From NCBI GenBank assembly GCA_963742725.1, contig CAVUMX010000003.1, positions 992,001 through 1,056,000 of the forward strand: a stretch of DNA of 64,000 bases. The letters run 5' to 3'. How positions within the stretch are numbered: the stretch's first letter is position 1; each line of letters begins with the position of its first letter. Positions 1 to 22,825 of the stretch are shown piece by piece. Origin of the DNA: CAVVAL01 sp963742725 (lineage in GTDB: Bacteria; Actinomycetota; Actinomycetes; Mycobacteriales; Cryptosporangiaceae). Both the position numbers and the translations under genes were made by a program. A model generated the notes under the pieces. The model was given only the letters and a program-made list of their open reading frames with translations. It had not been told where the DNA came from and did no database searches.

Positions 1-159
1 CTCGGCGGCGAGGTCGGCGACGGAGTCGTCCCAGATCTTCTCGTAGGCGTGGTCGCTCCGCGGATGGGTGACCACCAGCACCACCTCGTGCTCGGACTCG
101 AGCAGTGCCTGGAGCGTGCGGTGGCCCCAGGTCTGATATCCGAACATGACGACCCGCAT
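1..159 (-). CDS. Methionyl-tRNA formyltransferase-like protein, N-terminal part (siderophore formyltransferase)
   Basis: The first 53 residues run off the window edge. They begin MRVVMFGYQTWGHRTLQALL and continue with VVLVVTHPRSD, the start of the formyl-THF-dependent formyltransferase fold of the Fmt family. A strong ribosome site (AAGGAGG) lies 5 nt before the ATG. A free-standing Fmt homologue next to an ornithine hydroxylase and an NRPS is known from coelichelin-type clusters, where it makes N5-formyl-N5-hydroxyornithine. That role is inferred here from position. The gene diverges from the hydroxylase gene and has its own iron box about 40 nt upstream. The catalytic Asn-His-Asp region is outside the window, so activity cannot be judged. 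Confidence 0.8.
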   Translation of the reverse strand, partial: MRVVMFGYQTWGHRTLQALLESEHEVVLVVTHPRSDHAYEKIWDDSVADLAAE

Positions 160-198
160 GGGTTCCTCCTTGACGAGGCGGGGGTGGGAGGATCAAAG

Positions 199-217
199 TT
201 AAGCAAGGCTTACCTTA
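199..217. promoter_or_regulatory. Iron box 1 (IdeR/DmdR-type operator)
   Basis: The sequence TTAAGCAAGGCTTACCTTA matches the 19-bp actinobacterial iron box TTAGGTTAGGCTAACCTAA at 14 of 19 positions, and most of the changes are A/T swaps. It sits about 40 nt upstream of the formyltransferase start, where Fe2+-bound repressor would block that promoter. The match is weaker than the two other boxes in the window. Confidence 0.7.
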
Positions 218-255
218 GCCCGCAATCGCAGGGCCCCTTGATCTGGCAAATCCAC

Positions 256-274
256 TAAGGTTAGGCTCACCTAA
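256..274. promoter_or_regulatory. Iron box 2 (IdeR/DmdR-type operator)
   Basis: The sequence TAAGGTTAGGCTCACCTAA is a near-perfect 19-bp iron box, differing from the consensus at two positions. It lies about 92 nt upstream of the ornithine hydroxylase ATG and should make the biosynthetic operon iron-repressed. Together with box 1 it forms a divergent iron-controlled promoter region. Confidence 0.9.
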
Positions 275-366
275 GTTCGACGGTGGGTCGCAGCATGTCC
301 CGCCTTCGACCGCCCTAAGAAGTCAGCGCCGTCGAGCACGTGACTCGGCCGAGTGATGGGACCCGC

Positions 367-1698
367 ATGCCACAGGCGATCCAGCACGACGAGATGCCCG
401 TCTACGACATCGTCGGGATCGGCTTCGGGCCGTCCAACCTGGCCCTCGCCGTCGCGGTCACCGAGCAGAACGCGCGGTCGGCCGACACCACCACCGCCGT
501 CTTCCTGGAGCGCCAGCCCCGCTTCGGCTGGCACCGCGGGATGCTGCTGGACGACGCCACCATGCAGGTTTCGTTCCTCAAGGACCTGGTGACGCTGCGC
601 GACCCCACAAGCGAGTACAGCTTCCTGTGCTACCTGCGCGACCAGGGCCGGCTGATGGACTTCATCAACCACAAGAACCTCTACCCGTTACGGATCGAGT
701 TCCACGACTACCTCGAGTGGGCTGCCGCCAAGGTCGACGACCTGGTGCTGTACGGCCACGAGGTGACCACCGTCGAGCCCATCGTGGTCGACGGCGAGCT
801 CGCGTACTTCGACGTCCACGCCGGCGCCGGCGTCTACCGCGCGCGCAACCTCGTGTTCGCGACCGGCCTGGTGCCCAACCTGCCGGACGGCATGACCGCC
901 TCCGACCGCGTCTGGCACAACCGCGACCTGCTGCACAAGGTCGGCGACCTCGCCGGCACGTCGCCGAAGCGGTTCGTGGTCGTCGGCGCCGGGCAGAGCG
1001 CCGCCGAGGCGCTCGCCTACCTGCACCGCGAGTTCGCCGACGCCGAGGTGTGCGGGGTCTTCGCGCGGTACGGGTACAGCCCGGCCGACGACAGCTCGTT
1101 CGCGAACCGGATCTTCGACCCGGCCGCCGTCGAGGAGTTCTACAGCGCTCCGGACGAGACCAAGCGCATGATGCTCGGCTACCACGCCAACACGAACTAC
1201 TCGGTCGTCGACGGCGACCTCATCCAGGACATCTACGGCCGCGTGTACCAGGAGAAGGTGCTCGGCCGGGAACGGCTGCGACTGCTGAACGTGTCGCGCG
1301 TGACCGAGCTGGTCGAGACCGGCGACGGCGTCCGCGCGACCGTCGAGTCGCTGCTCACCGGCGAGCGAACCGTCCTCGACGCGGACGCCGTCGTCTGCGC
1401 CACCGGGTACCGGCCCGCCGACCCGTTCGCGTCCTTCGCCGACGTCGCCCGGTACTGCCACCGTGACGACCTCGGCCGTCCGCTCGTCGAGCGCGACTAC
1501 GCCGTGGTCACCGACCCGTCCGTCCGCTGCGGGATCTACCTGCAGGGCGGCACCGAGCACACGCACGGCATCACGTCGTCGTTGCTGTCGAACACCGCGG
1601 TCCGGGCCGGGGAGATCCTCGGCGCGGTCAACGCCCGCACGCCGGCAGTGGCGCCGAAGGCGGCGGCTCCGCTGGCCAACAGCGCCGTCCCGGCTTGA
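367..1698 (+). CDS. L-ornithine N5-monooxygenase (SidA/IucD/PvdA family)
   Basis: This FAD- and NADPH-dependent enzyme would hydroxylate the side-chain amine of L-ornithine, the first step to hydroxamate building blocks. Family marks in order are the FAD loop GIGFGPSNLAL near residue 17, the NADPH loop VVGAGQSAAEAL near 210, ATGYRP near 345 and the C-terminal HGITSSLLSNTAVR segment. About 443 residues is the normal length. The ATG at 367 has a GATGGG ribosome site. A GTG at 340 and an ATG at 394 are alternatives. The gene follows iron box 2 and precedes the siderophore-binding lipoprotein gene by 41 nt. It contains one TTA leucine codon at 688-690, which is rare in such high-G+C DNA. Confidence 0.93.
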   Translation: MPQAIQHDEMPVYDIVGIGFGPSNLALAVAVTEQNARSADTTTAVFLERQPRFGWHRGMLLDDATMQVSFLKDLVTLRDPTSEYSFLCYLRDQGRLMDFINHKNLYPLRIEFHDYLEWAAAKVDDLVLYGHEVTTVEPIVVDGELAYFDVHAGAGVYRARNLVFATGLVPNLPDGMTASDRVWHNRDLLHKVGDLAGTSPKRFVVVGAGQSAAEALAYLHREFADAEVCGVFARYGYSPADDSSFANRIFDPAAVEEFYSAPDETKRMMLGYHANTNYSVVDGDLIQDIYGRVYQEKVLGRERLRLLNVSRVTELVETGDGVRATVESLLTGERTVLDADAVVCATGYRPADPFASFADVARYCHRDDLGRPLVERDYAVVTDPSVRCGIYLQGGTEHTHGITSSLLSNTAVRAGEILGAVNARTPAVAPKAAAPLANSAVPA

Positions 1699-1739
1699 GT
1701 TCCCGAGTTCCGTCCCACCGAGAAGATCGAGGTACACGC

Positions 1740-2747
1740 ATGTCCGCACCCGCCAGACCCCGTGCGTTGGCACTGGCGCTCGTCGCGCTGGTGACCGCGG
1801 CGGGACTCACCGCCTGCAGCGGCACCGAGGACACCACCGCGAGCACGGTGAAGGCCGGTGACGCGGGCACCTTCCCGGTGAGCGTCGAGCACAAGTACGG
1901 CACGACGACGATCGAGAAGGCGCCCGCGCGCGTCGTCACGCTCGGGCTGAGCGACCACGACGCCGTCCTCGCGCTCGGCGTGAAGCCGGTCGGCGCGATC
2001 GACTGGTTCAAGGAGCGCCCGTACGGCAAGTGGCCGTGGGCCGAGTCGCTGTGGGGCGATGCGAAGCCGGAGATCGTCGGCGAGCGCGACGAGTTCAACG
2101 TGGAGAAGATCGCGGCCCTGCGCCCCGACCTCATCATCGGGCTCTACACCGGGATGAAGAAGGAGCAGTACGACACGCTGAGCAAGATCGCCCCGGTGGT
2201 CGGCCAGCCGAAGGGCCACGACGACTGGGCGGCGCCGTGGAAGGACATGACCCGCCTCACCGGCAAGTCGCTCGGCAAGGCCGACAAGGCCGAGGAGCTG
2301 ATCACCGCGATCGACGAGCGGTTCGCGAAGGTCCGCAAGGAGCACCCCGAGTTCGCCACCCAGACCGTCGCCGTGGCCGACAGCTACGAGCCGGGCAAGT
2401 ACTCGGCGTTCTCGCCGACCGACCCGAAGACCGTCTTCATGAAGGAACTGGGCTTCAAGCCGTCGGAGGAGATCGCGAAGCTGGCCGGCACCAAGAGCTT
2501 CACCGACTTCGGATCCGAGCGTCTCGACCTGCTCGACGTCGACAAGCTGATCTGGCTGGTCGAGCCGGCGTCCGAGCAGCGGATCAAGGCCGACCCCGTG
2601 TACCAGCGGCTCAAGGTCACCACGGACAAGCGGGCCCAGTTCCTCCCGTACAACGAGCCCCCGCTGGGCGGCGCGATGTCGTTCAACACCGTGCTGAGCA
2701 TCCCGTACGCGATCGAGGCGGTCGTCCCGCTGCTGGCAGCCAAGTAA
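1740..2747 (+). CDS. Ferri-siderophore ABC transporter substrate-binding lipoprotein (FepB/FhuD type)
   Basis: This protein of about 335 residues starts with a lipoprotein signal whose lipobox LTAC places the acylated Cys near residue 23. The mature part has the class III binding-protein pattern: ARVVTLGLSDHDAVLALGVKPVG, then LRPDLIIG, a long helix and a second lobe with LDVDKLIWLVEP. It would capture the ferri-siderophore outside the membrane and pass it to FecCD permeases. The permeases at 24409-26426 are the likely partners, but their pairing is inferred. The ATG at 1740 has a GAGG ribosome site. It lies inside the biosynthetic operon between hydroxylase and NRPS. Confidence 0.92.
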   Translation: MSAPARPRALALALVALVTAAGLTACSGTEDTTASTVKAGDAGTFPVSVEHKYGTTTIEKAPARVVTLGLSDHDAVLALGVKPVGAIDWFKERPYGKWPWAESLWGDAKPEIVGERDEFNVEKIAALRPDLIIGLYTGMKKEQYDTLSKIAPVVGQPKGHDDWAAPWKDMTRLTGKSLGKADKAEELITAIDERFAKVRKEHPEFATQTVAVADSYEPGKYSAFSPTDPKTVFMKELGFKPSEEIAKLAGTKSFTDFGSERLDLLDVDKLIWLVEPASEQRIKADPVYQRLKVTTDKRAQFLPYNEPPLGGAMSFNTVLSIPYAIEAVVPLLAAK

Positions 2748-2759
2748 CAGGGGTATCCG

Positions 2760-2788
2760 CGCCCGCCGGCCGATCTGGCCGGCGGGCG
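2760..2788 (+). terminator. Strong intercistronic hairpin between binding-protein and NRPS genes
   Basis: A perfect 12-bp stem (CGCCCGCCGGCC with its complement) closes a 5-nt loop (GATCT). It begins 12 nt after the lipoprotein stop and ends about 29 nt before the NRPS start. There is no U-tract. It could be a factor-independent terminator, an attenuator, or an mRNA-stabilising end for the lipoprotein message. Confidence 0.65.
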
Positions 2789-2817
2789 TCGCCACGCGTG
2801 TCGAGGAGGGGTTGAGG

Positions 2818-17864
<15,047 letters not shown>

Positions 17865-17868
<4 letters not shown>

Positions 17869-18074
17869 CCACCAACCCGTTCGAGGACCGCGACGGCCGC
17901 TACCTCGTCCTCGCCAACGACGAGGGCCAGCACTCGCTGTGGCCGTCGTTCGCCGAGGTCCCGGCCGGGTGGACCGTCGTGTTCCGCGAGGACACCAAGG
18001 ACGCCTGCCTGGCCTACGTCGAGGAGAACTGGACGGACCTGCGCCCGCTCAGCCTGCGGGCCCAGGCCGGCTGA
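17865..18074 (+). CDS. mbtH: MbtH-family NRPS chaperone
   Basis: This 69-residue protein carries the full family signature: NPFEDRDGRYLVLANDEGQH, then SLWPSFAEVPAGW and a C-terminal NWTDLRP. MbtH proteins bind the N-subdomain of adenylation domains and are needed for their folding or activity. The ATG overlaps the NRPS stop (ATGA), so the two are translationally coupled. It is the last gene of the biosynthetic operon. Its 3' end overlaps the convergent sigma-factor gene by 26 bp. Confidence 0.97.
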
Positions 18075-19242
18075 TCCGGGCGGCACGCATCCGCAGGTAG
18101 CGCTGTTCGGGGATGCTCGTCGTGCGGCTCGCCGCCGCCCGGTAGTGCTTCGCGGCCGCGTCGACGTCGCCGGCCATCTCCAGCAGGTGCGCGCGGACCG
18201 CGTCGAGGCGGTGGCTGCCCGCCAGCTTCTCGCCGAGCTGGTCCAGGAGCGCGAGCCCGGCGGGCACCCCGTGCACCATCGCGGCGGCGACCGCCCGGTT
18301 GAGCGTCACCATCGGGTTGTCCGACGCGCGTTCCAGCAGCTCGTACAGGGTGAGGATCTGCGGCCAGTCGGTCTCGTCGGCGTGCGGCGCTTCGCTGTGG
18401 ACGGCCGCGATGGCCGCCTGGAGCTGGTACGGGCCGACTCGCCGGCGCGGCAGCGTCGCCGAGATCAGCGCGATGCCCTCGGCCAGGAGATCCTTGTCCC
18501 AGGCGGTCCGGTCCTGCTCGGGCAGGGGGATCAGCTCGCCGTCCGGTCCGGTGCGGGCCGGTCGCCGCGCGTCGGTCAGCAGCATGAGCGCGAGCAGGCC
18601 GGCGACCTCGGTGTCGTCCGGCAGCAGCGCGTGCACCGACCTGGTCAGCCGGATCGCCTCGCCCGACAGCTCCACCCGCGCCAGCCTCGGACCGACCGTG
18701 CTCGTGTAGCCCTCGTTGAAGATCAGGTAGAGGACGTGCAGGACGGCGCTGATCCGGCCGGTGGGCTGGCGCAACGGCTCGCCGGACGCCTTGATCCGCT
18801 GCTTCGCCCGGCTGATCCGCTGCGCCATCGTCGCCTCCGGCACCAGGAACGCGCGCGCGATCTCGGCCGTCGTCAGGCCACCCACGGCCCGCAGCGTCAA
18901 CGCGATCGCCGACGCGGGCGTCAGCGCCGGATGGCAGCACAGGAACAGCAGCGTGAGCGTGTCGTCCGCGTCCGGGACGTCGTCGGCCGGGACGTCCTGG
19001 GCGGCGGCCAGTTCCTCCCGGCGGCGCCGGGCCTGCTCGCTGCGCACCTGGTCGGTGAGGCGTCGCAGTGCCACGTGGATCAGCCAGCCGCGCGGGTTGT
19101 CCGGCACGCCCTCGGCCGGCCACTGGAGCGACGCCGCCAGCAGCGCCTCCTGGACGGCGTCCTCGGCGGCGTCGAAGTCACCGGAGCGCCGGACGACCGG
19201 GCCGAGAACCTGCGGCGCCAACGCGCGCAGCAGCTCCTCCAT
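18049..19242 (-). CDS. ECF42-type RNA polymerase sigma factor with C-terminal DUF6596/TPR-like domain
   Basis: The protein has 397 residues. An N-terminal sigma-70 region 2 (DFDAAEDAVQEALLAA, then NPRGWLIHVALRRLTDQVR) is followed by region 4 (AEIARAFLVPEATMAQRISR). The long C-terminal extension carries RISAVLHVLYLIFNEGY, LVRELALL-like repeats and KHYRAAASRT, typical of the ECF42/SigJ-like group, in which the C-terminus replaces an anti-sigma factor. Such genes usually sit beside a small DGPF/YCII-domain gene, which is not seen here. It converges on mbtH with a 26-bp overlap, so it is not part of the siderophore operon. A role in iron control is possible but has no direct support. Confidence 0.9.
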   Translation of the reverse strand: MEELLRALAPQVLGPVVRRSGDFDAAEDAVQEALLAASLQWPAEGVPDNPRGWLIHVALRRLTDQVRSEQARRRREELAAAQDVPADDVPDADDTLTLLFLCCHPALTPASAIALTLRAVGGLTTAEIARAFLVPEATMAQRISRAKQRIKASGEPLRQPTGRISAVLHVLYLIFNEGYTSTVGPRLARVELSGEAIRLTRSVHALLPDDTEVAGLLALMLLTDARRPARTGPDGELIPLPEQDRTAWDKDLLAEGIALISATLPRRRVGPYQLQAAIAAVHSEAPHADETDWPQILTLYELLERASDNPMVTLNRAVAAAMVHGVPAGLALLDQLGEKLAGSHRLDAVRAHLLEMAGDVDAAAKHYRAAASRTTSIPEQRYLRMRAARISRPGPAG

Positions 19243-19295
19243 GCCCCGAACTCTAGCCGCGCTGCTCCCGTGCCCGTCGCGCCTGGCCTGGGCCG

Positions 19296-21062
19296 TCAGC
19301 GGTTGGCGGACCAGGCGGACCAGAGGGCGGCGTAGCGGCCGCCGGCGGCGACCAGTTCGGTGTGGGTCCCGGTCTCGACGACCCGGCCGGCGTCGAGGAC
19401 GACGATCCGGTCCGCCGCCGCGGCCTGGGTGAGGCGGTGCGCGACGACGAGTCCGGTGCGCCCGTCGAGCGCCCGCCGGGCGGCTTCCTCCAGGACTCGC
19501 GCGCCGGCGCTGCCCGCGTCGGCGGTGGCCTCGTCGAGGATCGCGACGGGCGGGTCGGCGAGCACGAGCCGGGCCAGCGCGAGCTGCTGCGCCTGCGTCA
19601 CGGTGAGCCGGTGACCGCCGTCGCCGACCGGGGTGGCCAGCCCGTCCGGGAGCGCGTCGGCCCAGTCCAGCGCGCCGACGCGGGCGAGCGCGGCGCGCAA
19701 ATGCTCGTCGGTGGCGCCGGGGTCGGCCAGGCGCAGGTCGTCGGCCAGCGGACCGGCGAAGACGTGCACCTCCTGGGTGATCAGCGCGATCGTCCGCCGG
19801 ACCGCAGCCGGCCCGAGCGCGTCCAGGTCGGCGCCGCCGAGGGTGACCGTCCCGGCGGTCGGCGGGTGGACGCCGGCGATGAGCTTCGCGAGCGTCGTCT
19901 TCCCGGCCCCGCTCGCGCCGACCAGCGCCACGATCTCGCCCGGCGCGAGCGCCAGGTCGACGTCGTGCAGGACCTCGTGGCCGTCCACGTAGGAATGGCT
20001 GAGCCCGGACGCCTTCACCGATGCGTCGGACGGCACCGCCGGCTGCTCTGGTTCGGTCTCGGCGGGCAGGTCCGCGACGCCGACCAGCCTGGCGAGGCTG
20101 GCCGTGGCCGCCAGCGCGTCGTCGACGAGCGCCAGCGCGATGTTGATCGGGTTGAACAGGCTGTGGAAGTACAGCGCGGCGGCGGTCGCCGTACCGATGC
20201 TGACGGAACCGTTCCCGACCAGCACGAACCCCGCCACCAGGACGCCCGTCAGCCCGACGAACTCCGCCAGGTTGAGCCGTGCCCAGAACCGCGTCAGCAG
20301 CCGGACCCCGGCCAGCGCCAGGTCGACCACCACCTGCGACCGCTCACCGACCCGCGCCAGGTGCGGCTCGGCGAGCCGGAACGCGCGCACCGTCCGGACG
20401 CCGTCGATCGTGTCGAGCAGCTGGTGCTGGAGATCGCCGGCAGTGCGGCGCTGCGTCGCGTACAGCGGGGCCGCCCGCCGCGTGTACCACCGGACGGTGT
20501 GCAGCTGGATCGGCGCCGCGAGCAGCGCCACGAGCAGGAACCGCCAGTCCAGCACCGCCAGCCCGACGAGCGTGAGGACGATCGTCAGCACCGCGCCCCC
20601 GAGCTCCGGCAGCGCGTTGCGGACGGCCTTCGCGATCACCGTCACGTCGTTCGTCACGCGCGCGTTCAGGTCGCCGGACCCGGCCCTCTCGATCCGCTCC
20701 AACGGGAGCCGCAGCACCCGCCCGACGAACCGTTCGCGCAGCGTGGCGAGCATGCTCTCGCCGAGACGCGCGACGAGCGAGATGCCGAGGCCGCTGGTGG
20801 CGCCCCGCACGACCGCGACGACCGCGAGCAGGATGACGGGCACCGTCACCGCGCTCGCCGCCCGCCCCTCGGCGACCAGGTCGACGATGTGGCCGAGCAG
20901 CGGCGCCGTCAGCAGCCCGACGGCCGTGGACCCGAGCAGGACGGCGAACGCCCCGGCCGCCAGCGCGCGGTGCGGCCGTGCCAGCTCGCCGACCGCCGAG
21001 CGGGTCCGTGCCGGGGTGGCCGTGGGGAGAAGGTCGCGGGTCATGGGTACGTCCTCGGTCAT
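19296..21062 (-). CDS. ABC exporter half-transporter with intact Walker motifs and degenerate signature
   Basis: The protein has 588 residues: a six-helix exporter membrane domain (about 30-330) fused to an ATPase domain. Walker A (GASGAGKTT, near 382) and Walker B with catalytic Glu (VAILDEATAD, near 505) are intact, but the LSGGQ signature is replaced by LTVTQ near 485. The H-loop (VVAHRLT) is present. It pairs with the upstream half-transporter, whose lesions are the mirror image. The ATG overlaps the partner stop (ATGA), giving a fixed pair. The likely job is export of the apo-siderophore, or an IrtAB-like import role, inferred from the shared iron box. Confidence 0.9.
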   Translation of the reverse strand: MTEDVPMTRDLLPTATPARTRSAVGELARPHRALAAGAFAVLLGSTAVGLLTAPLLGHIVDLVAEGRAASAVTVPVILLAVVAVVRGATSGLGISLVARLGESMLATLRERFVGRVLRLPLERIERAGSGDLNARVTNDVTVIAKAVRNALPELGGAVLTIVLTLVGLAVLDWRFLLVALLAAPIQLHTVRWYTRRAAPLYATQRRTAGDLQHQLLDTIDGVRTVRAFRLAEPHLARVGERSQVVVDLALAGVRLLTRFWARLNLAEFVGLTGVLVAGFVLVGNGSVSIGTATAAALYFHSLFNPINIALALVDDALAATASLARLVGVADLPAETEPEQPAVPSDASVKASGLSHSYVDGHEVLHDVDLALAPGEIVALVGASGAGKTTLAKLIAGVHPPTAGTVTLGGADLDALGPAAVRRTIALITQEVHVFAGPLADDLRLADPGATDEHLRAALARVGALDWADALPDGLATPVGDGGHRLTVTQAQQLALARLVLADPPVAILDEATADAGSAGARVLEEAARRALDGRTGLVVAHRLTQAAAADRIVVLDAGRVVETGTHTELVAAGGRYAALWSAWSANR

Positions 21063-22759
21063 GACAGCACCGCCGCGCGGTAGCTCTCGTGGTCGCGGGC
21101 GAGATCGGGGTGGCTGCCCTCGACGTCGATCCGGCCGTCGCGCAGGACGACGACCCGGTCGGTGGCGGCGAGCAGTGCGGGGCTGGTCGTGACGAGGAGC
21201 GTGGTACGCCCGTCGCGGACCGACCGCAGCTCGGTGGCGATCCTGGCTTCGGTCACGGCGTCGACGGCCGTCGTCGGGTCGTGCAGGACGAGGACGGGCG
21301 GTTCCGCGGCCAGCGCCCGGGCCAGCGCGACCCGCTGGCGCTGCCCGCCCGAGAGCGACCGTCCGCGTTCGGCGACCGCGGTGTCCACGCCGTCCGGGAG
21401 GGTGCTGGCCACCTCGTCCACGCCGGCCGCGGCCATCGCGCGGTCGACCGCCGCCGGCTCGCCCGCGATGTTGGAGCGCAGCGTCCCCTCGAACAGGTCG
21501 GCGTCGTGGTCGGCGACGAGGATCGCGGTCCGCACCGCGCTCGGGTCCAGAGTGGAGAGCGCGACGCCGGCCAGCTCGACGCTGCCGGCGGCCGGATCGA
21601 CGTCCCGGGCGAGGCATTCGAGCAGCGCGGTCGCGTCCGCCGGGTCCGGCGCGACGACGCCGAGCAGCTCGCCGGGCGAGACGTCCAGGTCGAGCCCGGC
21701 GAGCGGGCCGTGTGTGACCCCGCTGAGCCGCACCCCCGGCGCGCCACCGCCGGCCGGGCCCAGGCCGCCTGGCGCGGTCGAGCCCGGGCCGACGGCCGGG
21801 GCGGCGGCGAGGACGGTGGCGACCCGTGCGGCCGAGGCTCGGCCCTGGGCCAGGGCGCCACCAGCCCAGGCGAACGTCGACAGCGGCACGAGCAGGAACT
21901 GCGCGAGTCCGACGGCGGCGACGAGCCCGCCGACGGTGATGTCGCCGTCGGCCGCGAGCCGTCCGCCGACCAGCGCGACGACCGCGATGAAGGCGCCGTT
22001 GAGCGCGAGGATCGCCCCGTTGTGCCAGGCCTGGGCGCGTGCGGCCCGCAACGTGGAGGCCAGGGAGTAGCGGCTGACCTGGCGGTACCTGTCGACGGCG
22101 GCGGACTCCGCGCCGATGCCCTTGAGGACGCGCACCCCGCCGACGAGATCCGCCGCCAGCCCGGACGCGTGCGCGGCCCGTTCCTGCTCGACTCCGCTGC
22201 GACGCTCCAGCGGACGTCCGATGAGATGGGTGAGCAGGAGCAGCGGCGGCGTCCCGAGCAGGACGAGCAGCCCCAGCGGGACGGAGATCCGCAGTAGGAG
22301 CACCGCGCTGACCAGGACGCCGGCCAGCGCCGCCAGCCCGAACGTGAGCGCCGAGTTCACCTCGCCGACCCGGCGGGCGTCGCCGGTCGCGATGCTCACG
22401 AGACCGCCGGCGAGCTGCCCCTTTTCCGCACCGCCGCGCGGGTCGAGGATCCGGGCGGTCAGGCCGAGGCGGAGCCCGTGGGCGGCCTGCTCGCCGGCCC
22501 GCTCGGCCGCGCGGGCGCAGAACCGGAAGCTGTAGGACAGGCCGGCGAAGATGACCGCGAGCGCGACGATCCACCACGCCAGCGAGGACGTGGCGCCGGT
22601 CGACACGGCCTCGTCGATGACGACGCCGATGAGCACCGGAACCAGCGCCTCGCCGGCCTGGTGCCCGGCGGCGAGGGTTGCACCGGTCGCGACGTGGCGC
22701 CATTGTCCGGTGACGGCGCGCCGGAGCACGGCGGCGCCGGTCGTCGGTGTGGTGTCCAT
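21059..22759 (-). CDS. ABC exporter half-transporter with degenerate Walker motifs and canonical signature
   Basis: The protein has 566 residues, with a six-helix exporter domain (about 15-310) and an ATPase domain. The signature LSGGQRQR (near 468) is perfect. Walker A reads GVVAPDPADAT (near 366) and lacks the P-loop Gly-Lys. Walker B ends VLVLHDPTTAVD, with His for the Mg-binding Asp and Asp for the catalytic Glu. In the dimer, its signature would complete the good ATP site of the partner, while its own Walker site would be dead. The first gene of the minus-strand pair starts 27 nt from iron box 3, so iron starvation should induce it. Confidence 0.9.
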   Translation of the reverse strand: MDTTPTTGAAVLRRAVTGQWRHVATGATLAAGHQAGEALVPVLIGVVIDEAVSTGATSSLAWWIVALAVIFAGLSYSFRFCARAAERAGEQAAHGLRLGLTARILDPRGGAEKGQLAGGLVSIATGDARRVGEVNSALTFGLAALAGVLVSAVLLLRISVPLGLLVLLGTPPLLLLTHLIGRPLERRSGVEQERAAHASGLAADLVGGVRVLKGIGAESAAVDRYRQVSRYSLASTLRAARAQAWHNGAILALNGAFIAVVALVGGRLAADGDITVGGLVAAVGLAQFLLVPLSTFAWAGGALAQGRASAARVATVLAAAPAVGPGSTAPGGLGPAGGGAPGVRLSGVTHGPLAGLDLDVSPGELLGVVAPDPADATALLECLARDVDPAAGSVELAGVALSTLDPSAVRTAILVADHDADLFEGTLRSNIAGEPAAVDRAMAAAGVDEVASTLPDGVDTAVAERGRSLSGGQRQRVALARALAAEPPVLVLHDPTTAVDAVTEARIATELRSVRDGRTTLLVTTSPALLAATDRVVVLRDGRIDVEGSHPDLARDHESYRAAVLS

Positions 22760-22785
22760 GCGTTGTGTCCCCGTCCAGACGTCGA

Positions 22786-22804
22786 GGAGGTTAGGCTAAC
22801 CTAA
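22786..22804. promoter_or_regulatory. Iron box 3 (IdeR/DmdR-type operator), bidirectional
   Basis: The sequence GGAGGTTAGGCTAACCTAA matches the 19-bp consensus at 17 of 19 positions, with a perfect TTAGGCTAA core. It lies 27 nt from the ABC exporter start on one side and about 22 nt from the amidohydrolase start on the other. One operator could therefore control both divergent operons. Confidence 0.92.
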
Positions 22805-22825
22805 CCGGGTTGGTGGGAGTGAGGG

